From: Flammeovirgaceae bacterium
GTDB taxonomy: Bacteria; Bacteroidota; Bacteroidia; Cytophagales; Cyclobacteriaceae
Assembly: GCA_003229495.1 (NCBI GenBank)
Contig: QIEB01000530.1
Location: 1 to 8,942 of the forward strand
DNA: 8,942 nucleotides
Direction of reading: 5' to 3'
The stretch's first letter is position 1, and each line of letters opens with the position of its first letter. The notes under the pieces are model-generated. The model saw only the letters and a program-made list of their open reading frames with translations. It did no database searches and was not told the origin of the DNA. The position numbers and the translations under genes are program-made. Shown here piece after piece: positions 1 through 7,620 of the stretch.

Positions 1-944
1 ATATACTCCCTATCCTTAGTACTCCCATCCAATAAATTGGCCCCATGAAGTTCATATTCAGGTGTTACACCGGCTATATCCAAAATTGTTTTTGTAATAT
101 CTAAGGTAGTCACCATATCTTCATTTACCTGTGCCGGTTTTATCTTTCCCGGCCAGCGGACGATGATCGGCACCTGTATTCCGCCGTCATACAGAAACTG
201 CTTTCCCCGGGGCATGCACCGCCCATTGTCACCGATGATAAAAACCACGGTATTGTCTGCCAGCCCTTCATCCTCCAATCTTTGCAATACCTCCCCCACC
301 TTTCGATCCACTATCTGCATAGCTTCCAAACCATTGGCCCAATCTCTTTTTGCCAAATCGGTCTGCGGATAATAAGGAGGCAATGTCACACTATCAATAC
401 TTATGGGGTTTTCAACGTCTCTTTTCCACCTTCGATGTGTCCCCGGATAAGTCAACTGCGCAAAGAATGGCTGTGCCTCCGCCCGCTGGCTCCAATCCTC
501 TCCCTGGTACACAGGCCGGTCCAGGGTGAAGTTTAAATCCGTTTTTCTGGTAGCCATGAAACAGGTAAAGTATCCTGCTTCTTCCAGCAAATGGGTAATG
601 GGTTTTATACCATATGGCAGGGGCTTCCTATCGAATCCGGACCCGTCTGTGCGGTGTTGGTTGGCCCCGATATAATTTTGATGGAACCCTGTGATCATGG
701 CTGACCTCGAAGGGGAACAAACCGGTGCGGTACAAAATGAATTTGTAAACCTCATTCCATCCGAGGCCACCTTGTCTACATTCGGTGTGTTTAGGCCTTC
801 TTCACCATAGCAGGACAATTGGTATCCCCAATCCTCCAGCATAATCCACACAATGTTCGGCCTGGGTATAGTTTTCCGCTCAGAACTACAGCAGGTGAAC
901 CACATAGAAAGCACCAGCATGAAAAAAATATACAGGTTTCTCAT
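1..944 (-). CDS. S1-family sulfatase, heparan N-sulfatase-like (S1_8-like), partial: C-terminus beyond left edge
   Basis: Type I sulfatase predicted to hydrolyse sulfate esters or N-sulfate on glycans, secreted or anchored in the cell envelope. 314 codons are visible from the ATG at 944-942. A hydrophobic N-terminus ends in FTCCSS (residues 16-21), giving a possible lipoprotein cysteine at 18 or 19. PNIVWIMLEDWG (29-40) is the first metal-binding strand, with ED in place of the usual DD. CSPSR at 76-80 is the signature in which C76 would be converted to formylglycine by a maturase not seen here. GDN (238-240) and K248 match the second metal- and sulfate-binding block. The ED pair, the GANQHR segment (93-98) and FFAQLTYPGTHR (160-171) resemble the heparan N-sulfatase-like branch; that subfamily placement is from memory. 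AGAAGGTGGG lies just upstream of the start. The gene is divergent from the deacetylase with 76 bases between them. Substrate is not determined. Confidence 0.93.
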   Translation of the reverse strand, partial: MRNLYIFFMLVLSMWFTCCSSERKTIPRPNIVWIMLEDWGYQLSCYGEEGLNTPNVDKVASDGMRFTNSFCTAPVCSPSRSAMITGFHQNYIGANQHRTDGSGFDRKPLPYGIKPITHLLEEAGYFTCFMATRKTDLNFTLDRPVYQGEDWSQRAEAQPFFAQLTYPGTHRRWKRDVENPISIDSVTLPPYYPQTDLAKRDWANGLEAMQIVDRKVGEVLQRLEDEGLADNTVVFIIGDNGRCMPRGKQFLYDGGIQVPIIVRWPGKIKPAQVNEDMVTTLDITKTILDIAGVTPEYELHGANLLDGSTKDREY

Positions 945-1020
945 AGTCCCACCTTCTGGTTATAAAATTTGTTTTGGTCTATGGCAAATTACAAGATCAA
1001 ATGAAAATTACGGCCCTGAC

Positions 1021-2674
1021 ATGAAAAATTTATTATTATTACTGCTTGTGGTGGTTTTTGGGGGACCTGTCAATCACCTGGTTCCGGCCGGATGACCGGA
1101 AAATAGTAGTGCTGACCTTCGATGATGCAGTAAAATCCCATAACACTTTTGTAGGTCCATTGCTTAAAGAACTAGGATTTGGAGCTACTTTTTTTATTTC
1201 TTACCGGTGGATGCAAGACACCGCTAATTTTATGAATTGGAATCAGGTGGGCAAGCTTCATAAAATGGGCTTCGAAATCGGTAATCATACCTGGTCACAC
1301 GTAGATTTTTCGCTTCCGGAAAATGTGGCCCGGCTGGAGGGAGACCTGGGCCTGGTAGACTTGTCCATGAAATGGCAGGGCATTCCCAAGCCGGTCAGTT
1401 TTGCTTACCCCGGAAATTGGTTTGGCCCCGAGACCGTAGAAAAGCTGCAAAGCCTGGGTTATAAATTCGCCCGGCGGGGTATGCAGCCGGAGGTAACCTA
1501 TGGAGAAAACACCCCGGGCCCACTTTATGACCCACAAGTACATCACCCACTGCTGGTCCCTACTGCGGGGGATGCCTACCCCGGCTGGAACCTGGAACAT
1601 TTTAAGAAAGTGGTTGACCGGGCCGGCCAGGGGAAAATTGCGGTATTGCAGTTCCATGGGGTACCGGACACCGCCCATGAGTGGGTCACCACCGATCCGA
1701 AGCTGTTCCGTCAGTGTATGCAATATATGAAAGATAATAACTTCAAAGTGATCGCCATGAGGGATTTGGAGAAGTTTCTTCCAGAAGACCATCCCAGCGA
1801 TCCTATGCTTGCTTATACGCACTCATCCGGGGAGGAAAAAGCCCATGTACTGCCTCAGGAAGTAACAGCCACTCGAAAATCACTGGCAGTATGGTCAAAA
1901 AATATGTTCGTTGACCACGGATATAGTATTGCGGAAGCCCGATTAGTCACCGGTTTGCCCCAGGAACAGTTGGCCGACATCCGGGACTCTTTGCTGGCGG
2001 TAAAAGCCCCCGAATCTAAGGCTCAAGACTTAATAAAGATATTGCCCTATCCGGGAGGCCGGCATCCCCGTATCGGATTTTTAGACGGAGCTTTTGATCC
2101 CATGCGCGGCACCAAATTCAGTGTGTTCCTGCCCTGGGACACCTCACAGTATGTAGTGGTTGACCTTCCCGAAGCCATCTTTTCAAATCTGGGACTTACT
2201 TATCTGGCACACCGGCATTTTCCCACCATATGGGATTACCAGTACACTTTTATAGATAATGTAAACTGGCAGGTCCATAAAGACGGATGGTTGGAAAATA
2301 CCTGGGCGCTGCCCAACGGCATCACCTTTGGAGCAACTGCCAAGCCAGGCGCCAATGAGGTAGTTATGGAACTATGGCTGGCCAATGGCACAGACCAGTT
2401 ACTGGACAGCCTAAGAACCCAGGTCTGTGTGATGTTGAAAGGTGCCCATGACTTTACCGATTTGACCAACGAGAATAATAAATTCTCAGCCAGCACCGCT
2501 GCCGTGAAAACGGCCTATTCTGATCAGTGGATCATTACCAGCTGGGAAAATACATTCAATGCTTGGGGCAACGCTGATGTACCCTGCCTGCATAGTGATC
2601 CGCAGTTTCCTGATTGCGCCCCGGGTGATACTGTTATGTTGAAAGGGAGGCTGTGGTTTAGCAGAAAATTATAA
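1021..2674 (+). CDS. Polysaccharide deacetylase (NodB/CE4-like) fused to an uncharacterised C-terminal domain; apparent frameshift in the signal sequence
   Basis: Predicted secreted or anchored metal-dependent deacetylase acting on acetylated glycans. Numbering is from the TTG at 1046. NodB motifs are in order: TFDD (24-27) with catalytic and metal Asp, HTWSH (81-85) with two metal His, AYPG (120-123) in place of the usual R-x-P-Y segment, and VLQFHG (200-205) with the late catalytic His. From about residue 250 a linker with a helical stretch leads to a roughly 210-residue region (about 325-542) containing PYPGGRHPRIGFLDGA and ending near CAPGDTVMLKG. I recall similar tails in planctomycete proteins, but know no function. 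The catalytic frame has no ATG before the TFDD motif. A good start, the ATG at 1021, encodes MKNLLLLLLVVVFGG in the frame one base behind. Removing one G from 1060-1064 joins them into a protein of about 550 residues. TTG at 1046 is a less likely true start. Confidence 0.88.
1055..1064 (+). other. T5G5 homopolymer run, probable site of a +1 frameshift
   Basis: Five T (1055-1059) are followed by five G (1060-1064). Upstream, the frame opened by the ATG at 1021 encodes a hydrophobic signal sequence and would end at the TGA at 1093. Downstream, the conserved deacetylase sequence is in the next frame, whose upstream stop is the TGA at 1022. Skipping one G gives a continuous reading, VVFG then DLSITWFRP. 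The extra base could be a sequencing or assembly error, a true mutation, or phase variation by slippage. Confidence 0.7.
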
Positions 2675-2697
2675 ATGATAAATGATGAATTATGAGT
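2672..2697 (+). repeat. Short 7-bp-periodic repeat overlapping the deacetylase stop
   Basis: The units read taaatga, taaatga, tgaatta, then tgagt. The first TAA (2672-2674) is the stop codon of the deacetylase. The same degenerate heptamer, a variant of rTTATGA or ATGAGTT, recurs at 5061-5100 and 6899-6947. The array lies between two convergent genes, 34 bases from the end of the rhamnosidase fragment. No convincing rho-independent terminator was seen in this gap. Confidence 0.6.
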
Positions 2698-2730
2698 CTC
2701 TCTCGGTGAAAATGCCAGTTTTTACTGTAA

Positions 2731-3225
2731 TCATTCCATATCTATTTCCTGTAGTCCCTGATGAAGTTCAATCACCGCACCCTGCCACAGGAATTTTCCC
2801 AAATTGGGTTTGATGATTACGGATTCAAATCCGGGACTTCCGGGCTCAATCCCACAAACCGTATACAGGAAATCATATATGGGATAGGCCGACCAGGCAT
2901 GGCAGTCGGAGCGTGAAGTGTTGGATGGCAGCTCGGGGTAATAATTAACTATGGTCTCAGGAAAAGTGGTCAACCCTTCAGCCAGTGCGTGGTCCCATTC
3001 CTCTAGCTGATCCAGGTATTGATCGCCCATTCCCACTTTCTTCAGGGCCCGTAAAAGATAAAACTTATAATAAATAGAGCACTGTATAAAGTCCGGGTCT
3101 GATAACAAAATAGTCATTGTTTCCTTTTGGTGCTCCTGGGGTATGGTATTGGTCAGAATGGCCAGTGAATTAGAATGCTGGCTAAAAACCGCGTCACCCG
3201 CTGTTTCAAACAAAGCCTTCCGCTC
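2731..3225 (-). pseudogene. C-terminal remainder of the GH78 alpha-L-rhamnosidase, downstream of an in-frame TAG
   Basis: This stretch continues the rhamnosidase reading frame immediately after the TAG at 3228-3226, starting ERKALFETAGD, with no new start signal; the first possible initiator is a TTG at 3213-3211 with no ribosome binding site. Numbered with the whole gene, it carries SQHSN (615-619), the segment LTTFPE whose E690 fits the family's general base, and SRSDCHAWSAYP (704-715), all typical of the (alpha/alpha)6 barrel of family GH78. It then enters the C-terminal beta-sandwich (GFESVIIKPNLG) but stops at about codon 764, earlier than expected for the family. The next bases hold further in-frame stops (TGA, then TAA), so the tail seems lost. 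It is unlikely to fold or work alone. Confidence 0.8.
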
Positions 3226-5025
3226 CTAATCCCAACGATGTTTCATCAAGGCCTGCTTTGACTTTTGTGATTGAAACTTCAATTCGTTGGCAATATGTTC
3301 CTCACCAAAATAGGCGAACAATTCCGCGGCCTTGTCCAACCCATAGATGTATGAAAGTGTGTTAATAGTCGATCCGGATTCATCAGCGCCAGGCATGATA
3401 CTTGGATAGGGGCTGATCCAGTCATGTTGGTTCCACCAGGGCAGCTTGCCCATTAATTGGGTGGTATCCAGTTTGGTTTTATACCAATTCAACACATCGT
3501 AGGCTGCCGGTAAATATTGCCTCACAAAATCGTGGTGCTGCCGGTACATATAGTAATCGTGCAGCATACCGATCCACCATATGGGAAATGATGGAATAAT
3601 AGAAGTATTTCTGGTGGGATAACGGCACATCAGAATTCCCTCAGGAGTTTTTGAATTAAAAAAGTCGGTAATGGCATTGCGCATCAGCCGGTCATCACCA
3701 GAAAGATACAGAGAGATCAGACCTTGAATACGGGAATCGCCCAGATACTGCATCTGTTCGTGGTAGGGGCAATCCATAAAGGTCTCTCCGGCACAGAGCC
3801 GGGCGGTACGCCATCCTACTTCCCATATTTTGTCCAACCGCTCATCACCGCTCTCAAACTGGGCATTTCTTTCAAAAGGATAAGCGGTGAACACATTGAA
3901 ATAATCATTGAGTATCAACGCTTCATCTTTAGTTTCAATATCCAGTTGCACATAGCGGAATGTCCTCAACCACAGCGGCCGGAACATCCTGTCTTCTCCC
4001 CCATCCAGCACATAGATATCATACAAACCAGAGATCTCTTTCCCATCAATTTCATTACGATTTAGTTTTTTCCCTTTGGAATTATACAGCGCCTCGGCGT
4101 AAGTCACCTTTATTTTTGATGCTTTCCCCTGAGAAACATAAAGTTCAGGGTATCCAATAGTATTTACCCCATTATCAAAAAGAATAGCTGCCTTGGTATG
4201 AGCGGGGATGCGAACCGGCTTAGTTCCTTTTAAAAATGAATCTTGGGCATTTGATCCCTTTTGTCTGGCCACTTTGTATAAACGCTGTTTGGTTTTCTCC
4301 ATTAAAGGAATGGTGCGCGGCACCAGAAAGGGTGGATTACCGTAAATAAAACCACGAGGCACTGCCAGTCCGTCGCCAATGCTCGGGGCAGCATTGATCC
4401 AATTATGATCATCGTAATCAGGGGTTTCCCAGCCCCAGTCATATTTGTCGGCCATTACGCTATCACCTGGTGCAGCCACATAAAATCCATGGGTTGCCCA
4501 TTTTGAAACGAACAGTCCATGGTAGGCCTGGCTGGCTTTAACCTTCCAGTTGGTGTCGGAATTAATAATTTTTTCGTCGGCAGTATTACCTTGAACCAAA
4601 AATTGCGAATAGCTGCCGGTTACGCTTTCCGGGGCCAGTTCCGCGAAATTGATCAATAAAGCAGCCATCACATTTTGACCGGTCACCAGATACGGTGCGA
4701 TATCGATGGTCTCAAATTTCCAGTGATCCAGGTCACCTTTTGATGGCCCTTCATTTATGTAGTGACCGTTTACATACAACTGATAACGGGGTACTGCGGT
4801 AATGTTTATAGTGAAGTGCTCCGGAACACGCTCCAGATGGAATGTCTTGCGGAAATGAAACACACCATACTCTGTACGACTGGCGGTGGGGTGCGTGATC
4901 CATTGAGCCGACCAGGGGCTGGACAGTAAATAGGAGCTGACAGCCAATTGAGAGAATGACAGATCAACGCTAATTAAGCTCAGAGTGGAGATGTAAAATA
5001 CCATGCTCCATAGGAAATGCTTCAT
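3226..5025 (-). CDS. GH78-type alpha-L-rhamnosidase, N-terminal and part of the catalytic domain, ended by a premature TAG
   Basis: Exported glycoside hydrolase expected to release terminal alpha-L-rhamnose. Residues 1-26 look like a signal peptide. WSAQWITHP (38-46) and LYVNGHYINEGP (83-94) are typical of the N-terminal beta-sandwich modules. FRPLWLRTFRYVQL (348-361) precedes the catalytic barrel. DCPYHEQMQYLGDSR (418-432) holds D418, E423 and D430, whose spacing matches the catalytic and substrate-binding acids I recall for Bacillus RhaB (D567, E572, D579); E423 would be the general acid. The frame then stops at TAG (3228-3226) after KHRWD, but the same frame goes on with clear family sequence to 2731. 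The 599-residue product would lack the general base and the end of the barrel, so it is probably inactive unless the stop is misread or is a sequence error. Divergent from the GMC gene. Family assignment is strong; substrate is inference. Confidence 0.9.
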   Translation of the reverse strand: MKHFLWSMVFYISTLSLISVDLSFSQLAVSSYLLSSPWSAQWITHPTASRTEYGVFHFRKTFHLERVPEHFTINITAVPRYQLYVNGHYINEGPSKGDLDHWKFETIDIAPYLVTGQNVMAALLINFAELAPESVTGSYSQFLVQGNTADEKIINSDTNWKVKASQAYHGLFVSKWATHGFYVAAPGDSVMADKYDWGWETPDYDDHNWINAAPSIGDGLAVPRGFIYGNPPFLVPRTIPLMEKTKQRLYKVARQKGSNAQDSFLKGTKPVRIPAHTKAAILFDNGVNTIGYPELYVSQGKASKIKVTYAEALYNSKGKKLNRNEIDGKEISGLYDIYVLDGGEDRMFRPLWLRTFRYVQLDIETKDEALILNDYFNVFTAYPFERNAQFESGDERLDKIWEVGWRTARLCAGETFMDCPYHEQMQYLGDSRIQGLISLYLSGDDRLMRNAITDFFNSKTPEGILMCRYPTRNTSIIPSFPIWWIGMLHDYYMYRQHHDFVRQYLPAAYDVLNWYKTKLDTTQLMGKLPWWNQHDWISPYPSIMPGADESGSTINTLSYIYGLDKAAELFAYFGEEHIANELKFQSQKSKQALMKHRWD

Positions 5026-5060
5026 GACAATTGAATATGGGTGAATTTGAGGCGCTAATA

Positions 5061-5100
5061 TAATTAGTGATGAGTTATAAGTGATAAGTTATAAATAAAT
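5061..5100 (+). repeat. Tandem 7-bp repeat between the divergent rhamnosidase and dehydrogenase genes
   Basis: Consecutive heptamers are taattag, tgatgag, ttataag, tgataag, ttataaa and taaat, in one unbroken 7-base phase. The array lies in the 170-base gap between the rhamnosidase start (5025) and the chosen dehydrogenase start (5196). It belongs to the same degenerate family as 2672-2697 and 6899-6947. The upstream region of the rhamnosidase also shows TATATTAG on the minus strand (5062-5055), a weak match to the TAnnTTTG box of Bacteroidota promoters. Confidence 0.6.
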
Positions 5101-5177
5101 TTTGGCCGGCAGCCGAAATTTGGATGTGTACCCTGAGACTACGGATAGCGCTGAAAAATGCTGGATATGCCGTGAAT

Positions 5178-5185
5178 TATCTTTA
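5178..5185 (+). promoter_or_regulatory. Possible Bacteroidota -7 promoter element (TATCTTTA)
   Basis: TATCTTTA matches the Bacteroidota -7 consensus TAnnTTTG at all defined positions but the last. It lies 10 bases before the ATG at 5196, which would give a very short leader. No clear -33 TTG element was found at the expected distance. It supports 5196 or a nearby ATG, not the ATG at 5124, as the true start of the dehydrogenase. Confidence 0.3.
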
Positions 5186-5195
5186 CATTTCGGTT

Positions 5196-6899
5196 ATGGA
5201 AATGATGAATGATAGCAACACATACGATACAATAGTGGTAGGTTCCGGAATGACTGGTGGTTGGGCTGCTAAGGAATTTACTGAAAAAGGACTGTCCACC
5301 CTGGTTTTGGAACGCGGTCGGGACGTTAAACATGTCAAAGACTACCCTACTGCCAATATGGCTCCCTGGGAGTTCAAGCACCGGGGCCACCTGACCCGGA
5401 AAGAAAAGGAGCAGTATTTCATTCAAAGCCAAAAATACAACTTTGATGCCAGCAGCAAACATTTTTTTGTTAATGATCAGGAGCATCGTTATGAGTATCC
5501 TGAAGACAAGCCTTTCAAATGGTTCAGGGGTTATCAAACAGGAGGCCGCTCCTTGCTTTGGGGCCGTGGCGCCTACCGTTTTAGTGATCTGGAATTTAAA
5601 GCCAATGCTAAAGATGGAATAGGTATTGACTGGCCAATTCGATATAAGGATATCGCTCCATGGTATGATTATATAGAAAAATTTATAGGAGTGGCAGGCG
5701 CTCAGCATGATGTTTGGCAATTGCCCAGTGGAAAACACTACTTACCTCCATTTGAGTTGAACTATGGAGAAAAGGTGGTTAAAGAAAGACTAGAGGCCCA
5801 CTACTCTGATCGTAAATTAATACCCAATCCGGTAGCACATATAACTAAGGCCAAACCGGGTCAATTTAAGGGTAGATCTGCATGTCAGTCACGTAATTTA
5901 TGTCACCGGGGCTGCCCATATGGGGCATACTTTAGCAGCAATAGTTCAACTTTACCTGCCGCCTATGATACTGGGAATTTAACCTTATTGTCAAATACCC
6001 TGGTGCACTCAGTCATCTATGATGAGCACCAGGACAAGGCCGTTGGTGTCAGGGTCATCAATACCCAGACAAACCAAACCACTGAATATTTTGCCCGAGT
6101 GATTTTCCTTTGTGCGTCAACCCTGATATCTACAGCAATCCTGATGAATTCAAAGACTTCGCGATTTTCAGATGGCCTGGCTAATTCAAGTGGCGTGTTG
6201 GGTCACTACCTGATGGACCATCATAGCAAAGTGGGTGGTATGGGCATTATGGAGGGTGGTGAGGACAGAATTTACCAAGGATTCAGGCCCGCTATGACAG
6301 CCATACCCAGATTCAGAAACGTAAATGGACAAGAAATGGATTTCCTTAGAGGGTATGGTGTTTGGGGTGGCGCCTATCGACAGGGCACTAATGCCGGTCA
6401 AGTTGGCATCGGTGCTGGATTAAAGCAAAAACTGACCCAATACGGACCCTGGATCATGTCATTAGGCACCCAGGCCGAAACCCTGCCTAACTATAACAAC
6501 CAGGTAGAAATAGATGAAAACAAAAATGATAAATGGGGATTTCCTATGATCAAAGTCACAGCGGAATACGGAGAAAATGAAATGTTGATGCGGGAAGATA
6601 TCTATCAACAAATCGAAGAGATGTTGGAGGTTGCCGGACTGAAGGACATCGAAATGCATAAGGAGACCCCGGTTTTCGGAGATACCATTCACGAGATGGG
6701 CACCGCCCGCATGGGCAGGGATCAAAGTACCTCGGTGTTGAATGGTTATAATCAGTGTCATGACGTACCTAATCTCTTTGTTACCGATGGCTCCTGCATG
6801 GTCTCATCGGGAAACGTCAGTACCTCGTTAACTTACATGGCGCTTACCGCCAGGGCCTGCGACTATGCAGTTAAACAGATGAAAAAAGGAAATATATAG
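5196..6899 (+). CDS. GMC-family FAD-dependent sugar dehydrogenase, catalytic subunit (first copy)
   Basis: Large subunit of a gluconate-2-dehydrogenase / glycoside-3-dehydrogenase type flavoenzyme, predicted to oxidise a sugar hydroxyl in the periplasm. Numbered from the ATG at 5196 (567 residues): IVVGSGMTGG (13-22) binds FAD; TGGRSLLWGR (115-124) is the second GMC signature; CQSRNLCHRGC (230-240) gives C-x5-C-x3-C, the spacing I recall for the [3Fe-4S] ligands of Burkholderia FAD-glucose dehydrogenase; HEMGTARMG (499-507) and SGNVSTSLT (538-546) carry the probable catalytic His499 and Asn540. No signal peptide is seen, so export probably depends on the neighbouring Tat protein. An in-frame ATG at 5124 would add 24 residues with no counterpart in the second copy; ATGs at 5202 and 5205 are also possible. 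First gene of a likely operon, 68 bases before the small subunit. The substrate cannot be read from the sequence. Confidence 0.9.
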   Translation: MEMMNDSNTYDTIVVGSGMTGGWAAKEFTEKGLSTLVLERGRDVKHVKDYPTANMAPWEFKHRGHLTRKEKEQYFIQSQKYNFDASSKHFFVNDQEHRYEYPEDKPFKWFRGYQTGGRSLLWGRGAYRFSDLEFKANAKDGIGIDWPIRYKDIAPWYDYIEKFIGVAGAQHDVWQLPSGKHYLPPFELNYGEKVVKERLEAHYSDRKLIPNPVAHITKAKPGQFKGRSACQSRNLCHRGCPYGAYFSSNSSTLPAAYDTGNLTLLSNTLVHSVIYDEHQDKAVGVRVINTQTNQTTEYFARVIFLCASTLISTAILMNSKTSRFSDGLANSSGVLGHYLMDHHSKVGGMGIMEGGEDRIYQGFRPAMTAIPRFRNVNGQEMDFLRGYGVWGGAYRQGTNAGQVGIGAGLKQKLTQYGPWIMSLGTQAETLPNYNNQVEIDENKNDKWGFPMIKVTAEYGENEMLMREDIYQQIEEMLEVAGLKDIEMHKETPVFGDTIHEMGTARMGRDQSTSVLNGYNQCHDVPNLFVTDGSCMVSSGNVSTSLTYMALTARACDYAVKQMKKGNI

Positions 6900-6947
6900 T
6901 TATGAGTGATGAATTATGAGTGTATTTTGAGTTATGAGTTATGAGTT
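6899..6947 (+). repeat. Seven-unit 7-bp repeat after the first GMC gene
   Basis: Forty-nine bases divide into seven heptamers: gttatga, gtgatga, attatga, gtgtatt, ttgagtt, atgagtt, atgagtt. The phase of the motif shifts by four bases in the middle. It begins at the last base of the dehydrogenase stop codon and fills most of the gap to the small-subunit gene. Because TGA recurs every seven bases, the array closes more than one plus-strand reading frame. Confidence 0.65.
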
Positions 6948-6967
6948 TGAAAATATTATTTTACTAA

Positions 6968-7555
6968 ATGGACATTCAAATGAACCGACGCGAAGCAATT
7001 AAAAAAAGTACCTGGATAGCAAAATCAGCTATTTTTGCACCGGCATTAATGAGCGCCATTCAAAGTTGTGAAAGAAAGTTATCAGAAACAGAAAACCTAC
7101 TGGTATTAAATGATCAACAGCATCGATTGATCGAGGCCATTGCTGACACCATAATTCCAAAAACGGATACTCCATCAGCTTCCGAGGTCAAAGTTCCGCA
7201 GTTTCTGGATTTACTGCTTAAGGACGTTTTTGATCAAGAGGTTACAGAAAAATTCCTGACGGGATTGGAACAGTTTGATGAGGACTGTAAACAAGCCAGT
7301 GGAAAGTCATATACCCAATTGGATCAGTCCCACCGAAATGATTACCTGGAGCAAATAGACCGTGAGGTAATGGGGAAAGAATATGATACGCTTATTCCGT
7401 TTTATTTCACCTTTAAGCAACTTTGTGTGCGTACCTATTACTCCACCGAACAGGGAATCAAACAAAATTTGAATTATGTACCGGTCCCCGGGCAGTTTCA
7501 AGGTGACATCGCGTTGGGAGCAGGTGATAAAATAATGGTGGGAAATCAAATGTGA
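6968..7555 (+). CDS. Gluconate 2-dehydrogenase subunit 3 family protein, Tat-exported lipoprotein (dehydrogenase small subunit)
   Basis: Small (gamma-type) subunit that partners a GMC catalytic subunit; in related complexes it carries the Tat signal and helps the signal-less flavoprotein cross the membrane. NRREAIKK (6-13) is a twin-arginine motif, followed by a moderately hydrophobic stretch and IQSC (67-percent lipobox-like match; Cys34), so the mature protein is probably lipid-anchored. The body has LNDQQHRLIEAIADTIIPKTDTPSA, split here as LNDQQHRLIEAI (47-58) and ADTIIPKTDTPSA (59-71), typical of the family, then PQFLDLLL and a C-terminal part with Y-rich FYFTFKQLCVRTYYST. Length 195 is usual for the family. 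Start may be 6968 or the ATG at 6980, which begins MNRREAIKK; neither has a clear Shine-Dalgarno. It sits between two GMC genes, 56 bases before the second, so it may serve both. No cytochrome c subunit is visible. Confidence 0.88.
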   Translation: MDIQMNRREAIKKSTWIAKSAIFAPALMSAIQSCERKLSETENLLVLNDQQHRLIEAIADTIIPKTDTPSASEVKVPQFLDLLLKDVFDQEVTEKFLTGLEQFDEDCKQASGKSYTQLDQSHRNDYLEQIDREVMGKEYDTLIPFYFTFKQLCVRTYYSTEQGIKQNLNYVPVPGQFQGDIALGAGDKIMVGNQM

Positions 7556-7582
7556 TCAGGAGCCTGGGGCATGGGGTTTAGC

Positions 7583-7620
7583 AGCAACAGTAATGAGCAA
7601 CAGCAACAGTGATGAGCATG
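7583..7620 (+). repeat. Two-copy 19-bp direct repeat spanning the start of the second GMC gene
   Basis: Units 7583-7601 (agcaacagtaatgagcaac) and 7602-7620 (agcaacagtgatgagcatg) agree at 16 of 19 bases. The second unit contains the candidate starts at 7612 and 7618. The first unit contains an ATG at 7593 opening a 10-codon reading frame, MSNSNSDEHE, that ends at 7625 and overlaps the start of the dehydrogenase. This repeat differs from the heptamer arrays elsewhere in the window. Confidence 0.6.

Noticed and set aside
945..1020. AT-rich TATAAAATTTG in the divergent gap as a promoter for the deacetylase.
   Set aside because: The spacing does not fit the TAnnTTTG consensus and no -33 element is evident.
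853..1095. An 80-residue plus-strand frame whose end encodes the hydrophobic MKNLLLLLLVVVFGG.
   Set aside because: Its first part is antisense to the sulfatase start. Only the last 25 codons matter, as the displaced leader of the deacetylase.
2713..2730. CAGTTTTTACTG as a possible terminator hairpin between the convergent genes.
   Set aside because: The stem is only four base pairs and there is no clear T-run after it, so it is too weak to call.
5101..5123. GGCCGGCAGCCG-containing imperfect palindrome upstream of the first GMC gene.
   Set aside because: The stem needs a bulge and is short, and there is no second copy before the other operon genes to support an operator.
5124..5195. N-terminal extension of the first GMC protein from the ATG at 5124.
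   Set aside because: The 24 extra residues have no counterpart in the second copy, and the FAD-binding strand begins right after the later ATGs. A possible -7 element at 5178-5185 would lie inside the extension.
5139..5738. Long open frame on the minus strand opposite the first GMC gene, with a similar one at 7546-7944 opposite the second.
   Set aside because: Both are antisense to strongly conserved coding sequence, resemble each other only because the sense genes are paralogues, and show no known family.
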